Below are positions 61,756-64,000 of a DNA stretch of 64,000 bases, piece by piece; position 1 is the stretch's first letter; each line of letters begins with the position of its first letter. The notes under the pieces are model-generated. The model had not been told where the DNA came from, did no database searches, and saw nothing but the letters and a program-made list of their open reading frames with translations. Source of the DNA: an uncultured Nocardioides sp. Its GTDB lineage: Bacteria; Actinomycetota; Actinomycetes; Propionibacteriales; Nocardioidaceae. The DNA lies in contig NZ_CANKYS010000004.1 of NCBI RefSeq assembly GCF_947488025.1, positions 186,001-250,000 of the forward strand. The letters are read 5' to 3'. A program made the translations under genes and the position numbers.

Positions 61756-63173
61756 ACCTGCCGGCCGGCTTCGGAGTCCGCCTCTCGTCGCGGACGAAGG
61801 TCTGTGACGGCGGCCGGTCACTGGTGGGCGGCAGCCGCGGCTCGGTGCTCTACCTCAGTGACGTGGCCGCTGACCTGCTCGACGGCGGCGCGGTCCTGCT
61901 TGCGACGAGCGGCGACGGCACCACGCTGGCCCGGTCGCTCCTGGATCGTGGCTTCGCCGACCCGTGGTGGCCGAACCCGGCAGGGCCGGACAGCCAGGTC
62001 CTCGACGTCACGGTCGTGGTGCCGGTGCGCGACCGGGCGCAGGACCTGACCTTGTTGCTCGAGGCGCTGCCGTCGTCGGTGCCGGTCGTGGTGGTCGACG
62101 ACGGGTCGCGCGATCCCGGGCAGGTCGCTCGCGTCGCTCGTGCGTACGGCGCTTCGCTGGTCGTCCACGACGTCAACCGCGGTCCGGCGGCCGCCCGTAA
62201 CTCCGGCCTGCGCCACGTGACCACGCCCTTCGTCGCCTTCTGCGACTCCGACATCGTCCCCGACCCCGGCTGGCTGGCGACGCTGCGCCGGCATCTCGAC
62301 GACCCGGCGCTGGCGATGGTCGCGCCGCGGGTGCTGGGTCCCGAGCGTCGCCCCGGTGACAGCTGGGTGGAGCGCTACGAACAGGCGCGGTCCTCCCTCG
62401 ACCTCGGCCCCGAGCCGGCAGCTGTGCGTCAGCAGGGCGTCGTTGCCTACCTCCCGAGCGCCTGTCTGGTCGCGCGCGTCGCCGTACTCGCCCGGCTCGG
62501 GTCCGGCCCCTTCGACGAGGCGCTGCGCTGCGGTGAGGACGTCGACCTGGTCTGGCGGCTGCTCACCGCAGGCGCGAGTGTTCGCTACGAGCCGGCGGCC
62601 ACCGTCCGGCACCGGCACCGCGCCCGGCTGGGGGAGTGGCTCGGACGCAAGGCCTTCTACGGCACGTCGGCGGCGCCGCTGGCGCAGCGCCACGGCTCGG
62701 CGGTCGCGCCCCTCGTGATCTCGCCCTGGTCCGCCGTGTTCGCGGCCGCCCTCCTCGCCCAGCGCCGCTGGTCCGTCCCGGTCGCGCTGGCCTCGGCTGC
62801 CGTCGCGACGGCTGGCACCTCCCGTCGGCTGGGCCGCAGTGAGCGTCCCGTTCGCGCGGCGGCGATCCTGACGCTGGAGGGCAGTGTCGCCGTGCTGTGG
62901 CAGACGGGCGCCGCGTTGACCCGCCACTACTGGCCGCTCGCGGCCCTGGCCGCCACCCGGTCACGCCGCGCCCGGCGCGCACTGGCCGTGGCCGCGGTGG
63001 TCGACGGACTGGTCGACCGGCGACGGGTCGGGGCCGACCTGGATCCCGTCCGCTACGTGCTGGCGCGACGGCTCGACGACCTGGCCTACGGGAGCGGCGT
63101 CTGGCTCGGCGCCGCCCGGGCGCGTTCCTTCGACGCGTTGCGCCCCGACGTACGCCTCTCTCGTCGCCGATGA
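61752..63173 (+). CDS. mftF: Mycofactocin glycosyltransferase MftF
   Basis: The 473-residue family-2 glycosyltransferase has VVVPVRDRAQDLTLLLEALP, VVDDGSRD, NRGPAAARNSGL, and the metal motif FCDSDIVPD. The C-terminal third has hydrophobic helices (SPWSAVFAAALLAQ, VALASAAVATAG), so it may be membrane-associated. It adds glucose units to mycofactocin. The start is GTG 61752, overlapping the mftE stop. Confidence 0.95.
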   Translation: MNLPAGFGVRLSSRTKVCDGGRSLVGGSRGSVLYLSDVAADLLDGGAVLLATSGDGTTLARSLLDRGFADPWWPNPAGPDSQVLDVTVVVPVRDRAQDLTLLLEALPSSVPVVVVDDGSRDPGQVARVARAYGASLVVHDVNRGPAAARNSGLRHVTTPFVAFCDSDIVPDPGWLATLRRHLDDPALAMVAPRVLGPERRPGDSWVERYEQARSSLDLGPEPAAVRQQGVVAYLPSACLVARVAVLARLGSGPFDEALRCGEDVDLVWRLLTAGASVRYEPAATVRHRHRARLGEWLGRKAFYGTSAAPLAQRHGSAVAPLVISPWSAVFAAALLAQRRWSVPVALASAAVATAGTSRRLGRSERPVRAAAILTLEGSVAVLWQTGAALTRHYWPLAALAATRSRRARRALAVAAVVDGLVDRRRVGADLDPVRYVLARRLDDLAYGSGVWLGAARARSFDALRPDVRLSRRR

Positions 63174-63244
63174 ATCACGGTGCAACCTCGTCGAACCTCC
63201 GGCGCGCGATGGTGGGGAACCGGGCGGGCTCCGGAGGGGTGAGC

Positions 63245-64000
63245 GTGAATAATGAACCCATGGGTCGCGACGGCATGCGCGCAGAGGTGGCAGATTCCTG
63301 GCACCTGTCGGCGGCGGCGGGCGTGGACGTGGAGAGCGTCGAGGCGCCGATCACGCTGGCCGAGTCCGACCTGCGTGACCACCGGGCGGCTCATCCGCTC
63401 GCCCAGGTCTTCCCGCTGCTCGACGACGTGCTCGGCCAGGCCGCGCGGGACTGCGGTGCGGTCATGGCGGTCAGCGACGCGGCCGGCCAGCTCCTGTGGG
63501 TGTGCGGCTCTCCGTCGACGCTGCGGCAGGCCGAGAAGATCGGCTTCGTCGAGGGCTCGAACTGGGACGAGCGCCTGGCCGGCACCAACGCTCCGGGTCT
63601 CGCCCTGCGCCTCGGCCAGCCTGTCCAGGTGCGGCGGTCGGAGCACTTCCGGCACTCGGTCCAGCAGTGGAGCTGTGCGGCATCGCCGATCCACGATCCG
63701 ACGTCCAGCACCCTGCTCGGGGTCCTCGACATCACCGGCAACGACGACATCGCGGTGCCGCAGACGATGGCGATGGTGCGGGCGGCGGCCCGGATGGCCG
63801 AGGCCGAGCTCGCGCGTGAACTGCTCACGCGCGCCGCGCAGCCGGTCGAGTCCAAGGCCGGTCCGCAGGTCGTGGTCGAGCTGCTCGGACGCCACGAGGC
63901 GCTGCTCACGATCGACGCGCGCCACTCGCTGCGGCTCTCCCCGCGCCATAGCGAGATCCTGCTCCTCCTCGCCTCGGCCCCGCACGGGCTCTCCGGCGAC
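63245..64000 (+). CDS. GAF-domain transcriptional regulator (AcoR-like), partial
   Basis: 252 residues are visible before the window ends. DSWHLSAAAGVDVESVEAP resembles the N-terminal helix of AcoR-like proteins. A GAF domain follows (about 60-190, FVEGSNWDERLAGTNAPGLALRLGQP). A winged-helix-like segment starts near 225 (RLSPRHSEILLLLASAPHGL). GTG 63245 is preceded by GGAGG 7 bases upstream, better than ATG 63260. Such proteins regulate alcohol or acetoin pathways and may control the mycofactocin operon. Confidence 0.8.
   Translation, partial: MNNEPMGRDGMRAEVADSWHLSAAAGVDVESVEAPITLAESDLRDHRAAHPLAQVFPLLDDVLGQAARDCGAVMAVSDAAGQLLWVCGSPSTLRQAEKIGFVEGSNWDERLAGTNAPGLALRLGQPVQVRRSEHFRHSVQQWSCAASPIHDPTSSTLLGVLDITGNDDIAVPQTMAMVRAAARMAEAELARELLTRAAQPVESKAGPQVVVELLGRHEALLTIDARHSLRLSPRHSEILLLLASAPHGLSGD

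Overview
The window is high-GC DNA with many GTG starts, ATGA/GTGA gene overlaps and strong GGAGG ribosome sites. This codon use, together with FurA-KatG, several DinB/DUF664 (mycothiol-dependent-type) proteins and a complete mycofactocin biosynthesis set, points to an actinobacterium, most likely Nocardioides or a close relative. The genus is an inference. I saw no rRNA, tRNA or CRISPR.

The first 31 kb is ordinary chromosome with short operons. It holds the end of a DNA polymerase IV gene, a MacB/FtsX-type ABC exporter, a LysE exporter, a YiiX-like papain-fold protein, a WYL regulator with an alpha/beta hydrolase, and a Ser/Thr kinase. Next come an ArsR-SRPBCC-DHFR-like operon with a clear palindromic operator, a Na+/H+ antiporter fused to a UBP zinc finger beside an unusual thioredoxin-reductase-like protein, two ECF sigma factors with SnoaL-like tails, an alanine symporter, MOSC, FurA-KatG, a BCCT transporter, and a GNAT/SDR/aldo-keto reductase group. 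From 31 to 34.4 kb there is a group resembling envelope or stress genes (4-TM protein, PRC-barrel/DUF2382 protein with a frameshift, conserved-TM-helix channel-like protein, TetR regulator).

From 34.5 to 44.8 kb a secreted protein of about 3,230 residues combines a von Willebrand A domain, PKD-like and DUF11-like repeats, a long RHS/YD shell and a C-terminal DNA/RNA non-specific endonuclease domain. This is a polymorphic toxin, and the small gene just downstream is a candidate immunity gene. From 45.7 to 48.4 kb an IS3-family element has been inactivated by a complete IS30-family element inserted between its catalytic residues.

From 48.7 kb to the right edge lies a mycofactocin and alcohol-oxidation locus: mftD, a mycofactocin-type SDR, an iron alcohol dehydrogenase with a histidine kinase and response regulator, a probable mycofactocin glycan methyltransferase, a VWA/MoxR pair with histidine-rich stretches, an NDMA-dependent methanol dehydrogenase-like enzyme, mftA-B-C-E-F, and a GAF-domain regulator cut by the window end. 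An 18-bp palindrome (CCTGNCC-N4-GGGCAGG) occurs exactly in two of the promoters here and imperfectly in a third. It suggests one regulator controls cofactor synthesis and the dehydrogenases together. The likely logic is that an alcohol signal acts through the kinase/regulator pair, mycofactocin and its redox partners are made, and the MoxR/VWA pair matures the iron dehydrogenases. The last step is inference.
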